From a virus, in IMG/VR virus record IMGVR_UViG_3300043438_001546, positions 1 through 61,016 of that record: a stretch of 61,016 nt of DNA; one strand, given 5' to 3'. Position 1 is the first letter of the stretch, and the number at the start of each line of letters is the position of its first letter. This document shows positions 1 through 5,685 of the stretch, piece by piece. The translations under genes and the position numbers were made by a program. The notes beneath the pieces are model-generated. The model made no database searches. It saw only the letters and a program-made list of their open reading frames with translations, and had not been told where the DNA came from.

Positions 1-29
1 ACTTTGCTAAGTGTTGTGATTGTTTTCAT
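1..29 (-). CDS. Start of a leftward gene, cut by the window edge
   Basis: Reading leftwards, an ATG at 27-29 opens a frame that begins MKTITTLSK and runs off the window. It sits just beyond a leftward terminator (133-174), in the same orientation as its neighbours, and the DNA in front of it is A/T-rich like other starts here. Only nine codons are visible, so no function can be given and the call itself is uncertain. Confidence 0.3.
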
Positions 30-132
30 ATAACTATATAATTTAGACTAGTAAATAAAAATTGAGCTACTGCTCTTTTAAAGATATGGCAGGAGTGATG
101 CTTTCCCATGCATAAAAGAACACATTATACAT

Positions 133-174
133 AAAAAATACCCTAATCTTCTTTGTGTGATGAGATTAGGGTAT
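133..174 (-). terminator. Leftward rho-independent terminator
   Basis: A perfect 12-bp inverted repeat (138-149 with 163-174, stem ATACCCTAATCT) is followed on the minus strand by a run of six T. It lies downstream of the small leftward gene at 259-459 and would end that transcript. Confidence 0.85.
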
Positions 175-258
175 AATAAGTACATGGTATTCTTCTCGTG
201 TAAACAAGAATAGCCTTAATAAGCTCCTTATCAAGCCGTTAAGAGGCCTTATAGGGAC

Positions 259-459
259 TTAAAAGTCTACACCTTCACTGTATCCGCACTTAGCTAAGAA
301 CGGTGCTTCGGTTACTACTATACAGTAGGTTTTTTCCCATTTAACAAGGAAATGAACTTTGTGTGTTAGTGCTAGCAATCTGAAGTCATAGTATTCTCTG
401 GAAGACATCTTGCATTCCACTGTGAAGTTTTGTGAGTAATCTGTTTTGTTTTGTGACAT
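259..459 (-). CDS. Small hypothetical protein (66 aa)
   Basis: I do not recognise the family. The protein is soluble-looking and mixed in composition, with three Cys and several aromatic residues, and no signal peptide or membrane segment. The ATG at 457-459 is preceded on the minus strand by the A/T-rich stretch typical of starts in this genome. It follows the structured non-coding region at 520-850 and is followed by a terminator at 133-174, so it probably sits at the 3' end of a leftward transcript whose leader carries that structured RNA. Its reality rests on this context and on the clean open frame. Confidence 0.55.
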   Translation of the reverse strand: MSQNKTDYSQNFTVECKMSSREYYDFRLLALTHKVHFLVKWEKTYCIVVTEAPFLAKCGYSEGVDF

Positions 460-524
460 TTTATGATAGTATTTAGTTTATAAAAATTTACTTGTTCTCC
501 CCTTGATGATAGTAACTAGAAGGC

Positions 525-800
525 CAAGGGAGTTTGAACCGTAGGTTCAGCCTGCGGAGCATTGCCCGCGGCAGGCGAGCAGAGGTAAGCCCAGCGGCAT
601 AGGAACTGCAAGTTCCTATTGAGCGACAGTGTGGTATTCAGGTTATGCAACACTATGGGCTACTAACTAATTGAATGGGATTCAGGTAGTGCATACCATG
701 GGCTACTAATCTAAGGAGTCTGAACCTTGGTTCAGCCCTCGGAGAGAGAGGGATGTGTCGTTGGCCATGCGGCCAGAAACCGTCAAGGTTTCTACGAGCT
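525..800 (-). ncRNA. Duplicated structured RNA-like element, no protein
   Basis: This stretch is much more GC-rich than the rest of the window and folds into two similar units, 535-624 and 720-799. Each has, in plus-strand order, a GAACC/GGTTC hairpin (535-549; 720-735), a directly abutting second hairpin of different sequence (550-576; 736-752), a third 7-9 bp hairpin (599-619; 775-793), then 1-2 bases and GAGC. Stem sequences differ between units while pairing is kept, as expected of RNA selected for shape. Unit 2 has an extra small hairpin (762-775). The transcribed strand is not certain; both neighbouring genes read leftwards. I do not recognise it as a tRNA, group I/II intron or known ribozyme. 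Confidence 0.6.
636..714. repeat. Two-copy 35-nt direct repeat inside the structured element
   Basis: Copies at 636-670 and 680-714 share the blocks ATTCAGGT and ATGGGCTACTAA exactly, in the same order and spacing, with divergent bases between them. They lie between the two hairpin units, so the whole 525-800 element looks like a tandem duplication or a two-domain RNA. Confidence 0.75.
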
Positions 801-817
801 TTTGTTTAATATGAATA

Positions 818-847
818 ACCCACGTCACACCGTAGTGCAACGTGGGT
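818..847 (-). terminator. Strong hairpin behind the 204-aa leftward gene
   Basis: ACCCACGT (818-825) pairs with ACGTGGGT (840-847), and the interior can also pair (CAC/GTG around TACG). It starts 15 bases past the stop of the gene at 863-1474 on the minus strand. There is no clean T-run after it, so it may be a weak terminator, a 3' stabilising hairpin or a processing boundary in front of the structured element. Confidence 0.5.
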
Positions 848-862
848 ATATCCAATCTGAAA

Positions 863-1474
863 TTAGAAATTGATTTCAGGTAGCTTAACAGCGTCAATGT
901 CTTTGGCTTTGCTTTTAGCTGTGATTTCAGCTGTGGCATCAACCAACGTCATACCATATTTCAACGCATGTCGCGCTGAGGCTGTGGTAAGTGTTTCCTG
1001 AAACGCAGCAATTTGTGCATTAAGATTTGTAATCTTTTCATCAGCACCCCAATTGACACGACCAACATAATAACCCTTATCAGTTAGTTCAATAGTATCT
1101 GCTTTTAAAGCGAATACTTGTCCCAACTCAATTGTCATTGCTTTAAGACGCATGTCTTGACCAACAACAACAAAGGAATTACCATATTGAAATTTAGCAC
1201 CGCCTTTCTTTGTCTTACCAATGAACGGTAAGTGTAAAAGAGCACCAAATTTATCACTTGTTTCAACACCCTCCAATTCCAATACAGGAACAGATGTAGT
1301 AGTTGAAACAATAGTTTCTTCAACAGAATAATCAGCGTGAGCTTGAATTTCAGCAACCAATGCATCAGCAACGTCTTCGGTAAGACCTGCAATTTTAGCA
1401 TTAGTTAATTTTGTTGAAGTGATTAAATTTTTGTTTGCCTTAATCAAAGCAATTTTTTCTGACATAGTTGTCAT
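863..1474 (-). CDS. Hypothetical protein (204 aa)
   Basis: I do not recognise the family. The start is placed at the ATG at 1472-1474 (MTTMSEK...), because the longer frame upstream runs through a structured GC-rich leader. The N-terminal 60 residues look helical and Ala/Lys-rich; the middle is beta-rich with a Lys/Gly loop (KTKKGGAKF) and alternating hydrophobic strands; the C-terminus is helical. There is no signal peptide or membrane segment. It is the largest leftward gene in the window. Its roughly 270-base leader is heavily structured and carries the conserved hairpin element at 1577-1610, so its expression may be controlled at RNA level. Confidence 0.75.
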   Translation of the reverse strand: MTTMSEKIALIKANKNLITSTKLTNAKIAGLTEDVADALVAEIQAHADYSVEETIVSTTTSVPVLELEGVETSDKFGALLHLPFIGKTKKGGAKFQYGNSFVVVGQDMRLKAMTIELGQVFALKADTIELTDKGYYVGRVNWGADEKITNLNAQIAAFQETLTTASARHALKYGMTLVDATAEITAKSKAKDIDAVKLPEINF

Positions 1475-1496
1475 GGTAGTGTTGCGTTTTATACCC

Positions 1497-1747
1497 GCCG
1501 GTTTTAATAAAAAAAATTGTAGCCTTTCACGCAAGGCATATAGCGAGTGACAAACCCCCGAAGGGTGGCGAAGCCCAAAGTCACTTGTGACTTTAAGTTT
1601 AGGATAGAGAATGTGAGGTGTGGTTGAAGTGTGGGAGAAGCGGCATAGTGCCGAGGAACGAGGCTGCTTGCCGCGTGTGTTGGGTGTTTGTTTGAGTGAT
1701 AGTAAACACCACTACCACTACACAATGGGTGTTGCATCTATGTCCCC
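1497..1747 (-). promoter_or_regulatory. Long structured leader of the 863-1474 gene
   Basis: There is no gene in 1475-1783. Read leftwards, it begins with a C/A-rich stretch (about 1612-1735), then the conserved hairpin at 1577-1610, a GGC-TTCG-CC hairpin, a CCC-TTCG-GGG hairpin and GCCTT/AAGGC pairing close to the gene. This is a dense chain of stems for an AT-rich phage, consistent with a regulatory 5' leader. I see no match to a riboswitch I know. Confidence 0.45.
1577..1610 (-). promoter_or_regulatory. Conserved leader hairpin, copy 1
   Basis: The plus strand shows AAAGTCAC-TT-GTGACTTT followed by AAGTTTAGGATAGAGA. The second copy at 2452-2485 keeps the AAGTTTAGGATA block and the two-base loop, but has two compensatory pair changes in the stem. 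Both copies lie in leaders of leftward genes, next to C/A-rich (minus-strand) tracts. Confidence 0.65.
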
Positions 1748-1776
1748 AAAAAAAAAGGAAGAGCCGCAGCCCTTCC
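1748..1776 (-). terminator. Leftward terminator behind the lipoprotein gene
   Basis: The plus strand shows nine A followed by GGAAGAGCCGCAGCCCTTCC. On the minus strand this is a GC-rich stem with a short loop followed by nine T. It lies a few bases past the stop of the small lipoprotein gene at 1784-1954. Confidence 0.85.
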
Positions 1777-1783
1777 CTTAATA

Positions 1784-1954
1784 TTAATTTCTGTATGCAC
1801 TTGATCTACCTTGTGCTTTCTTTATACTTTTATCTACATGGTATTTCTTAGTATGGCAAGACTTTGCAGATCCACAAGAGGTTAAAAACAATATTGCTGT
1901 AATGATTAGGATAGTCCATAAGTAGAACATACCAACTGAGGCTTGACGTTTCAT
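1784..1954 (-). CDS. Small phage lipoprotein (56 aa)
   Basis: The protein starts MKRQASVGMF and has one hydrophobic stretch (about residues 10-24) running straight into a lipobox (LFLTSC-GS, Cys27), then a short basic tail rich in Lys with a second Cys. That is the signature of a signal-peptidase II lipoprotein, so it would be anchored in the inner or outer membrane of a Gram-negative host. Small lipoproteins of this shape are common in Bacteroidota phages. A spanin-like or superinfection-exclusion role is possible but not shown. It has its own terminator and is one of three tiny leftward membrane genes (1784-2428). Confidence 0.7.
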   Translation of the reverse strand: MKRQASVGMFYLWTILIITAILFLTSCGSAKSCHTKKYHVDKSIKKAQGRSSAYRN

Positions 1955-2047
1955 AATGATTTGATTTTAAAGACACCGCTTTTGTGTGTGCCTTGGTTAA
2001 TTAATAAATTCTTTTTCCAATGGCACAATGCCTTTGTTGGAAAATTG

Positions 2048-2073
2048 AATGACTCCACAACCGTGGAGCCATT
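2048..2073 (-). terminator. Leftward terminator-like hairpin
   Basis: CTCCAC/GTGGAG, extended by AATG/CATT, forms a 10-bp stem with one mismatch around an AACC loop. It is followed on the minus strand by CAATTTT. It lies about 20 bases past the stop of the gene at 2094-2264. Confidence 0.6.
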
Positions 2074-2093
2074 CAAGTATTGCAACACAAACA

Positions 2094-2264
2094 TTAAGAC
2101 TTAGTGTTAAACAATGGTGAGATTATATTGACAATCATAATCATCAATGAAAGTGCAAGACCGGCAACAGCAAAGGTTAACTCTTCCTTAGAGTCAACAG
2201 CTACGATCTGGATAGCACATACGCCACTCATGATAATGAGCAGCAAATTAAGTAAATGGTTCAT
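2094..2264 (-). CDS. Small membrane protein (56 aa)
   Basis: Reading leftwards from the ATG at 2262-2264 the protein begins MNHLLNLLLIIMSGV. It has two hydrophobic helices (about residues 4-22 and 32-50) joined by a short charged turn (DSKEEL), so it is predicted to be a small two-helix inner-membrane protein. I do not recognise the family. The spacing to the next gene upstream (stop at 2282) suggests one operon with 2282-2428. Small hydrophobic phage proteins of this kind include holin/antiholin and exclusion proteins, but nothing here decides between them. Confidence 0.6.
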   Translation of the reverse strand: MNHLLNLLLIIMSGVCAIQIVAVDSKEELTFAVAGLALSLMIMIVNIISPLFNTKS

Positions 2265-2281
2265 AATAAAATTTTTAAGGG

Positions 2282-2428
2282 TTAATTACTAAATACTTCA
2301 CATAATACTAATGGCATTATTAATGCAGGTACTGCAATTAAAGAAATAGCATAAGGTGTTATGTACATTAATAAGATTGGTGTTAGCACTAACAGTGCTG
2401 TAACCAACAAGGCAATAAATTTTTTCAT
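2282..2428 (-). CDS. Tiny hydrophobic membrane protein (48 aa)
   Basis: The protein begins MKKFIALLVTALLVLTPILL and is hydrophobic almost throughout, with two likely membrane helices (about 4-22 and 25-42) and a single Cys near the end. The first helix after the MKK start could be a signal peptide, but no processing site is clear. It is the first gene of the leftward set; the conserved hairpin at 2452-2485 lies directly in its leader. Function unknown. Confidence 0.6.
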   Translation of the reverse strand: MKKFIALLVTALLVLTPILLMYITPYAISLIAVPALIMPLVLCEVFSN

Positions 2429-2451
2429 AATAATTTTTTTAAGGGTTTAGA

Positions 2452-2485
2452 AAAATCTCTTGAGATTTTAAGTTTAGGATAAAGA
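2452..2485 (-). promoter_or_regulatory. Conserved leader hairpin, copy 2
   Basis: AAAATCTC-TT-GAGATTTT followed by AAGTTTAGGATAAAGA. Compared with the copy at 1577-1610, the flanking block is identical over 12 bases, while the stem has a G-C to A-T and an A-T to T-A change, both compensated. It sits about 24 bases in front of the start at 2428 in the leftward direction. Confidence 0.65.
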
Positions 2486-2518
2486 GTGGTGTGTAGTAAT
2501 AACCACTATTAATAAACA

Positions 2519-2720
2519 TGTGTGGTGGCTGCCGTGTGTGGGCCTGCGTGTGTGGTGTGTGTGGTGGTGGCTCCCTCGGTGGTGGTGCGTGTGTGGTGTG
2601 TGTGTCCAGGTGTGTGAAGAACTCTTCCCTGGTGGAACTTTTTTGGGTTTTGATCTTGGATTTTTCTTTGAGGTGTGCTTGACATGGGGGGTACACCACT
2701 TCTTCTGTTGGACCGGGGGT
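2519..2720. other. Strand-switch region with an A-free G/T tract
   Basis: There is no convincing gene in 2429-2793. From 2519 to 2607 the plus strand has no A in 89 bases and is mostly G and T; G-runs continue to about 2720 (six G near 2687). The leftward genes end their leaders here and the rightward genes begin just after, so this is the divergent regulatory zone. It is also a candidate replication origin, because such strand switches and skewed tracts often mark origins. The open frames across it (Trp-rich on one strand, His/Thr/Pro-rich on the other) follow from the dinucleotide bias. Confidence 0.5.
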
Positions 2721-2793
2721 TGAATATATAGTGACTCCACCCACATCCTCATACTCTCTGGTTCTAGTTTACCAAGAATTATTATATTTGCCT

Positions 2794-3099
2794 ATGGAAG
2801 ATTATGATTACATAGTGTTTTTAAAGAAGATGAAAGATAAAATATCAAAGTTTGAAACTAAATGGGATTTGTGTAACAAGAATACGGCTATTAGTTTATT
2901 TGATATGGATCGTCTTGCTACTAGATGTTCTTATGTGGGTAAGCTACAAGGGTTAATGAATAAAAAGGTTTTTTCTTTAGAGCAGATCAGAGAGTTGTAT
3001 AAATTAATTAGCAGTAAAGATGAGCAAGCAAGAAAACTTGGTATGGGAATCATTGATGGTAGAGTCCTTGCTAGAAAAAAATCTAAAAAGGTATTATGA
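2794..3099 (+). CDS. Hypothetical helical protein (101 aa)
   Basis: I chose the ATG at 2794 (MEDYDYIVF...) over an earlier one inside the skewed tract; an ATG at 2830 is also possible. The protein is mostly helical and charged, with a Lys-rich C-terminus. Residues about 65-95 carry a helix pair with an LISSKDEQARKLG motif that resembles the LLKSKDEEIRNAG motif of the protein at 15476-15814. A TATATTTG promoter-like box ends four bases before the start. It overlaps the next gene by four bases (ATGA), so the two are translationally coupled. Confidence 0.6.
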   Translation: MEDYDYIVFLKKMKDKISKFETKWDLCNKNTAISLFDMDRLATRCSYVGKLQGLMNKKVFSLEQIRELYKLISSKDEQARKLGMGIIDGRVLARKKSKKVL

Positions 3100-3572
3100 A
3101 TATATGTGTTATTGACACTATACTACTGGAGCCGTATAGTTCTGAACGCATGATGGTTGTTTCTGGATACAACTGTGATGAAGTATTGGATTGGTACGAT
3201 GATGCGTATGGGCTTCCACAAAGTAAAAAGCTGTCTGACATTAAAGATTTCTACAAAACTAAAACCGAATGGATTAAGTTTATTGAGGATAACCGGGAGG
3301 AATTTGACGGACTTGATAAAGACGGGGGTGGAATTGGACACGGTGTTTACATCTACCGTAAGTCACCAGACAAGGATTGTAAATTACGCATTGTGATCCT
3401 AAAGTATGGATTCTCTCCGTCTAATCCAGAGAACATGAGAACCCTCGCACATGAGATGCTACATGTATGCCAAGAATTTCTACCTCAATTTCTTAATAGA
3501 GATGAGGAGATGGAAGCAGAAGCATACTTTCATTCGTATTTAATGTACAGTTGCTATAAGTTATTTCTGTAA
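3096..3572 (+). CDS. Putative HExxH zinc metalloprotein (158 aa)
   Basis: The clear feature is HEMLH at residues 119-123, the zinc-binding HExxH motif of zincin peptidases. About 17-19 residues later comes a second acidic helix (EMEAEAYFHSY), whose Glu140 or Glu142 could be the third zinc ligand, as in gluzincins. The preceding TLA fits the usual hydrophobic helix. Small phage proteins with this arrangement are known in Bacteroidota phages, but their targets are not. There is no signal peptide, so it should act in the cytoplasm. It overlaps the upstream gene by four bases. Peptidase activity is inferred from the motif only. Confidence 0.65.
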   Translation: MNICVIDTILLEPYSSERMMVVSGYNCDEVLDWYDDAYGLPQSKKLSDIKDFYKTKTEWIKFIEDNREEFDGLDKDGGGIGHGVYIYRKSPDKDCKLRIVILKYGFSPSNPENMRTLAHEMLHVCQEFLPQFLNRDEEMEAEAYFHSYLMYSCYKLFL

Positions 3573-3580
3573 GAGAAAGT

Positions 3581-3592
3581 TTATTATATTTG
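3581..3592 (+). promoter_or_regulatory. Promoter-like box TTATTATATTTG
   Basis: An exact 12-mer that recurs at 2779, 14193 and 25525, always in front of a rightward gene. It contains TAnnTTTG, the -7 element of Bacteroidota promoters. Here it lies 21 bases before the small gene at 3614. Confidence 0.6.
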
Positions 3593-3613
3593 TTTCCATA
3601 AAATAATAAGATC

Positions 3614-3754
3614 ATGGCAAAAATGGGTGTACAAGGTACGAACACTAGAGTTTCTGTTAAAGTTACTAGACCAGGTGTTCACGCAAAGACTAAAACTTCA
3701 AAGTCTAAACGCAGTAAAAAATACAAAAAGGCTTACAAAGGCCAAGGAAAATAA
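3614..3754 (+). CDS. Very small basic protein (46 aa)
   Basis: The frame starts MAKMGVQGTN and ends in a Lys-rich tail (KRSKKYKKAYKGQGK). It is strongly basic, with no acidic residues, no Cys and no membrane segment. A promoter-like box precedes it and a three-hairpin 3' region with a strong terminator follows, so it looks like its own short transcript. Similar tiny basic proteins recur in this genome at 13814, 26577-27511 and 31276. Nucleic-acid binding is likely from charge, but no fold or family is evident. Confidence 0.65.
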   Translation: MAKMGVQGTNTRVSVKVTRPGVHAKTKTSKSKRSKKYKKAYKGQGK

Positions 3755-3846
3755 TTTATCCGCGCCTCTCTCCTAGCGGGTTAATGTGTGACTGTTCAGT
3801 TACACGGAACCCTTACGAATCTCTGCCTTCGTAAGGGTTTTTTTAT
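3755..3846 (+). terminator. Three-hairpin 3' region with strong terminator
   Basis: Three stems follow each other: CCGC/GCGG (3760-3779), a 9-bp GTGTGACTG/CAGTTACAC stem (3786-3805, one G-T pair), and a perfect 12-bp AACCCTTACGAA/TTCGTAAGGGTT stem (3808-3839) with seven T. The last is a classical rho-independent terminator. The first two are unusual for a simple terminator and may protect or define a small RNA. Confidence 0.85.
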
Positions 3847-3911
3847 GCTCCTAAATATATAATATAGGGGGATCATTAAAAACCTAGCAAAGACGGGGGA
3901 TACAGAAGATA

Positions 3912-4000
3912 GGGTGCACCCAAATAGGTGCAAAAAAACGCAAAACAAAGAAAAATTGCACCTAAAAGGGTGCATTATTCAAATATGTTTGTTAGATTTG
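3912..4000 (+). promoter_or_regulatory. Large inverted repeat and promoter before the RepL-like gene
   Basis: TGCACCCAAATAGGTGCAA (3915-3933) and TTGCACCTAAAAGGGTGCA (3956-3974) are inverted copies matching at 16 of 19 positions, separated by a 22-base A-rich loop. Together with GGGTGCACCC (3912-3921) they give five GGTGCA half-sites. A TAGATTTG box (3993-4000) ends five bases before the ATG. This could be a paired operator, an attenuator hairpin or an origin-type element for the product of the next gene. Confidence 0.65.
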
Positions 4001-4004
4001 TGTC

Positions 4005-4499
4005 ATGATAAAGCCAATTATTAGGAAAGTAAAGTTAGAACAAGGCGTTGCTGATGTTTCTACTGGAGAGATACTTCCAAAATCCACAACCATCAATGTA
4101 GTTGACAAAGACTTAGTAATTGTTCACAGTGATGAGTATGTGATTATAGATAGTTCGGCTCTTCAGTACATTCTTCAAAATTTTAGTCCTGTAGACTACG
4201 GACGAATCTTAAAAATGGCGGACATGACTAACGGTGTGTACAATATCTTGTACCACAACCGCGAACTCCCGCATACTGATGCAACTCTTATGGAGCAATT
4301 GCAGTACACACGCAACAAGTACGCTGATTTTATGAAGAGGTTGTACCGCAAAAGTGTAATCAGCTACATTCATACTGTTAAAGATGGAAAAGAAATGAAG
4401 TACATTATGCTCAATCCTAATTTGGCTAGAAAAAGAAAAACAATTGACAAGAATTGCTTGACCTACTTTGATGAACTAGGAACTAAATCAGGAATCTAA
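4005..4499 (+). CDS. RepL-like winged-helix protein (164 aa)
   Basis: The C-terminal third has the layout of RepL-type plasmid replication initiators and related winged-helix proteins: a helix-rich middle (YGRILKMADM, about 67-76), a recognition-helix region (MKRLYRKSVISYI), then a beta-wing ending in YIMLNPNLARKR near residues 132-143. The NP dipeptide after a hydrophobic strand is typical of that family. The N-terminus (about 1-50) is beta-rich. A large inverted repeat of GGTGCA half-sites lies just upstream, so the protein may bind it, either to start replication or to control its own promoter. RepL-like genes have been described in crAss-like phages. Initiator versus repressor cannot be decided here. 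Confidence 0.55.
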   Translation: MIKPIIRKVKLEQGVADVSTGEILPKSTTINVVDKDLVIVHSDEYVIIDSSALQYILQNFSPVDYGRILKMADMTNGVYNILYHNRELPHTDATLMEQLQYTRNKYADFMKRLYRKSVISYIHTVKDGKEMKYIMLNPNLARKRKTIDKNCLTYFDELGTKSGI

Positions 4500-4684
4500 T
4501 GAAAGTATTTTATAAAGTTATAAATGGATTTAAAGTTAAATTTTGCAGGGCTTATTTCTGCATTGGGATCGGAATGGATCAGTTTACTCCAGTGTATTAT
4601 AGACATACTACTGGAAAATCATTGGGACTTGCTAAAAATAAAAAGAAACCATGTCTTACTGTGGAAAAAATATTTAAAGTGTAA
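4499..4684 (+). CDS. Small basic hypothetical protein (61 aa)
   Basis: The frame starts at an ATG overlapping the upstream stop (taATGa), which favours it over another frame beginning at 4524. It is Lys-rich, with aromatic and Cys residues in the first half (FCRAYFCIGIG) and a short helical end. I do not recognise it. The tight overlap upstream and six-base gap downstream place it in one operon with the RepL-like and GIY-YIG-like genes. Confidence 0.45.
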   Translation: MKVFYKVINGFKVKFCRAYFCIGIGMDQFTPVYYRHTTGKSLGLAKNKKKPCLTVEKIFKV

Positions 4685-4689
4685 AACAA

Positions 4690-5106
4690 ATGTGGATATT
4701 AGAAGGAAAAGAGTTCACTGAAGAAATGATTCCAGAAGGAACTGTTGGTTTTGTATATGAAATGGTTTCAATCATTGATGGTAGACCGGTTAGATACATT
4801 GGCAAGAAGAATTTTTATGCTGATGTCAAAACTAAACTAGGTAAAAAAGAATTACCTACAGATAAAAGGTTGAAGACTTACAAGCGTGTGAGAAAAACAA
4901 CCTACAAAAACTATTTCAGTAGCAATGAAGTATTAAAAAAAGCACATGCGGACGGAGTAACTATCAGAAGAGAAATATTACACATCTGTTTTGGTAAACA
5001 GGAGTTGTCTTATTATGAATGCAAATTCCAATTTGCCTTGGGCGTATTGGAAAGTGAAGAGTTCCTGAATGGGAACATACTTGGTAAATTTTTTAAACTA
5101 AAATAA
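4690..5106 (+). CDS. GIY-YIG-like endonuclease (138 aa)
   Basis: The GFVY at residues 20-23 and RYIGKK at 35-40, separated by a short turn, match the two beta-strand motifs of the GIY-YIG nuclease fold. A conserved Glu in a C-terminal helix (SYYECKF, Glu111) matches the metal-binding Glu of the family, and Lys/Arg-rich residues 60-75 plus YFSSN (76-80) fit phage versions of the fold. At 138 residues it is about the size of stand-alone phage nucleases, with no DNA-binding extension. It could be a homing-type or recombination/repair nuclease. It is not inserted in another gene, which argues weakly against an intron-borne enzyme. Confidence 0.65.
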   Translation: MWILEGKEFTEEMIPEGTVGFVYEMVSIIDGRPVRYIGKKNFYADVKTKLGKKELPTDKRLKTYKRVRKTTYKNYFSSNEVLKKAHADGVTIRREILHICFGKQELSYYECKFQFALGVLESEEFLNGNILGKFFKLK

Positions 5107-5685
5107 ATGGAGAGAGAAACAATGATTAAAATTTCCAGAAAGGGACCTGAAGGAAGTTGGCACAACACCCACATTGGTAGAGAGTTTTATGAAACTCTTG
5201 GGGAAACAGAAACCGAGGTTAAATTAAATATTGATGAAGGGCTTTGGCTTGATAAGCACTTTGTTGATGTAAGGCATTCAGAAGATGAGTCATGGGTGTC
5301 TGGTGATAAATACAGAACAAACCCACCACAACCAACCGAAGAAAAAGTAGATGAACCAAAAAATGTAGAAAATCCACTTGCAAATAATCCGTTACTTGTG
5401 AATATGGTTGAAACATTTAATAGATGTTTTTCTACAGCTGTAGCAAAGAACAATGACTACGGTGGATCTAACAATGATCCATTTGCTAATTTTAGAAACA
5501 GCACCATTGCAGGTGTGTCTGTGGAAAAAGGAATCTTGGTAAGACTGATGGATAAAATGTCCCGCATATCTACACTATTGGACAAAGAAGCAATGGTAAA
5601 AGATGAAAAGATTACTGATACAATTGAAGATGCCATCAACTACTTGGCAATTATGAAAGCTTATATTAATCTCAAAGACAAATGA
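5107..5685 (+). CDS. DUF1599/MazG-like protein (192 aa)
   Basis: Residues about 95-190 contain a helical domain with a KNNDYG motif followed by PFANF, a conserved RLMDKMSRI helix and a final D-TIEDAINYLAIM helix. This is the pattern of DUF1599-type domains found with phage nucleotide-modification genes and related to all-alpha nucleotide pyrophosphatases. It may act on modified or excess nucleotides. The N-terminal 70 residues are a separate, unrecognised beta-rich part, joined by a Pro/Glu-rich linker. The ATG at 5122, with GGAGAG eight bases upstream, is an alternative start. It overlaps the next gene by four bases. Confidence 0.6.
   Translation: MERETMIKISRKGPEGSWHNTHIGREFYETLGETETEVKLNIDEGLWLDKHFVDVRHSEDESWVSGDKYRTNPPQPTEEKVDEPKNVENPLANNPLLVNMVETFNRCFSTAVAKNNDYGGSNNDPFANFRNSTIAGVSVEKGILVRLMDKMSRISTLLDKEAMVKDEKITDTIEDAINYLAIMKAYINLKDK

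Noticed and set aside
525-800. tRNA or tRNA-like T-arm in the structured element
   Set aside because: On the minus strand GGTTCAAACTCC resembles a T-arm, but no matching acceptor, D-arm or anticodon arm can be built in either unit.
706-942. 78-codon frame on the minus strand across the structured element
   Set aside because: It crosses the hairpins of the RNA-like element and overlaps the end of the gene at 863-1474 in another frame.
2104-2292. 62-codon frame on the plus strand
   Set aside because: It is antisense to the membrane gene at 2094-2264, which has the better start, composition and neighbours.
2520-2723. Trp/Val/Cys-rich open frame on the plus strand
   Set aside because: It is a direct product of the A-free G/T tract (no A means few stop codons). 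Composition is unlike any real protein here and there is no start context.
2439-2752. Two overlapping His/Thr/Pro-rich open frames on the minus strand
   Set aside because: They read the complementary C/A-rich tract in two frames, and both run into the conserved leader hairpin at 2452-2485. Low complexity explains the open frames.
4524-4721. 65-codon frame overlapping two genes
   Set aside because: The frame at 4499 has a coupled start (taATGa), and the gene at 4690 is supported by a GIY-YIG motif, so this frame is a shadow.
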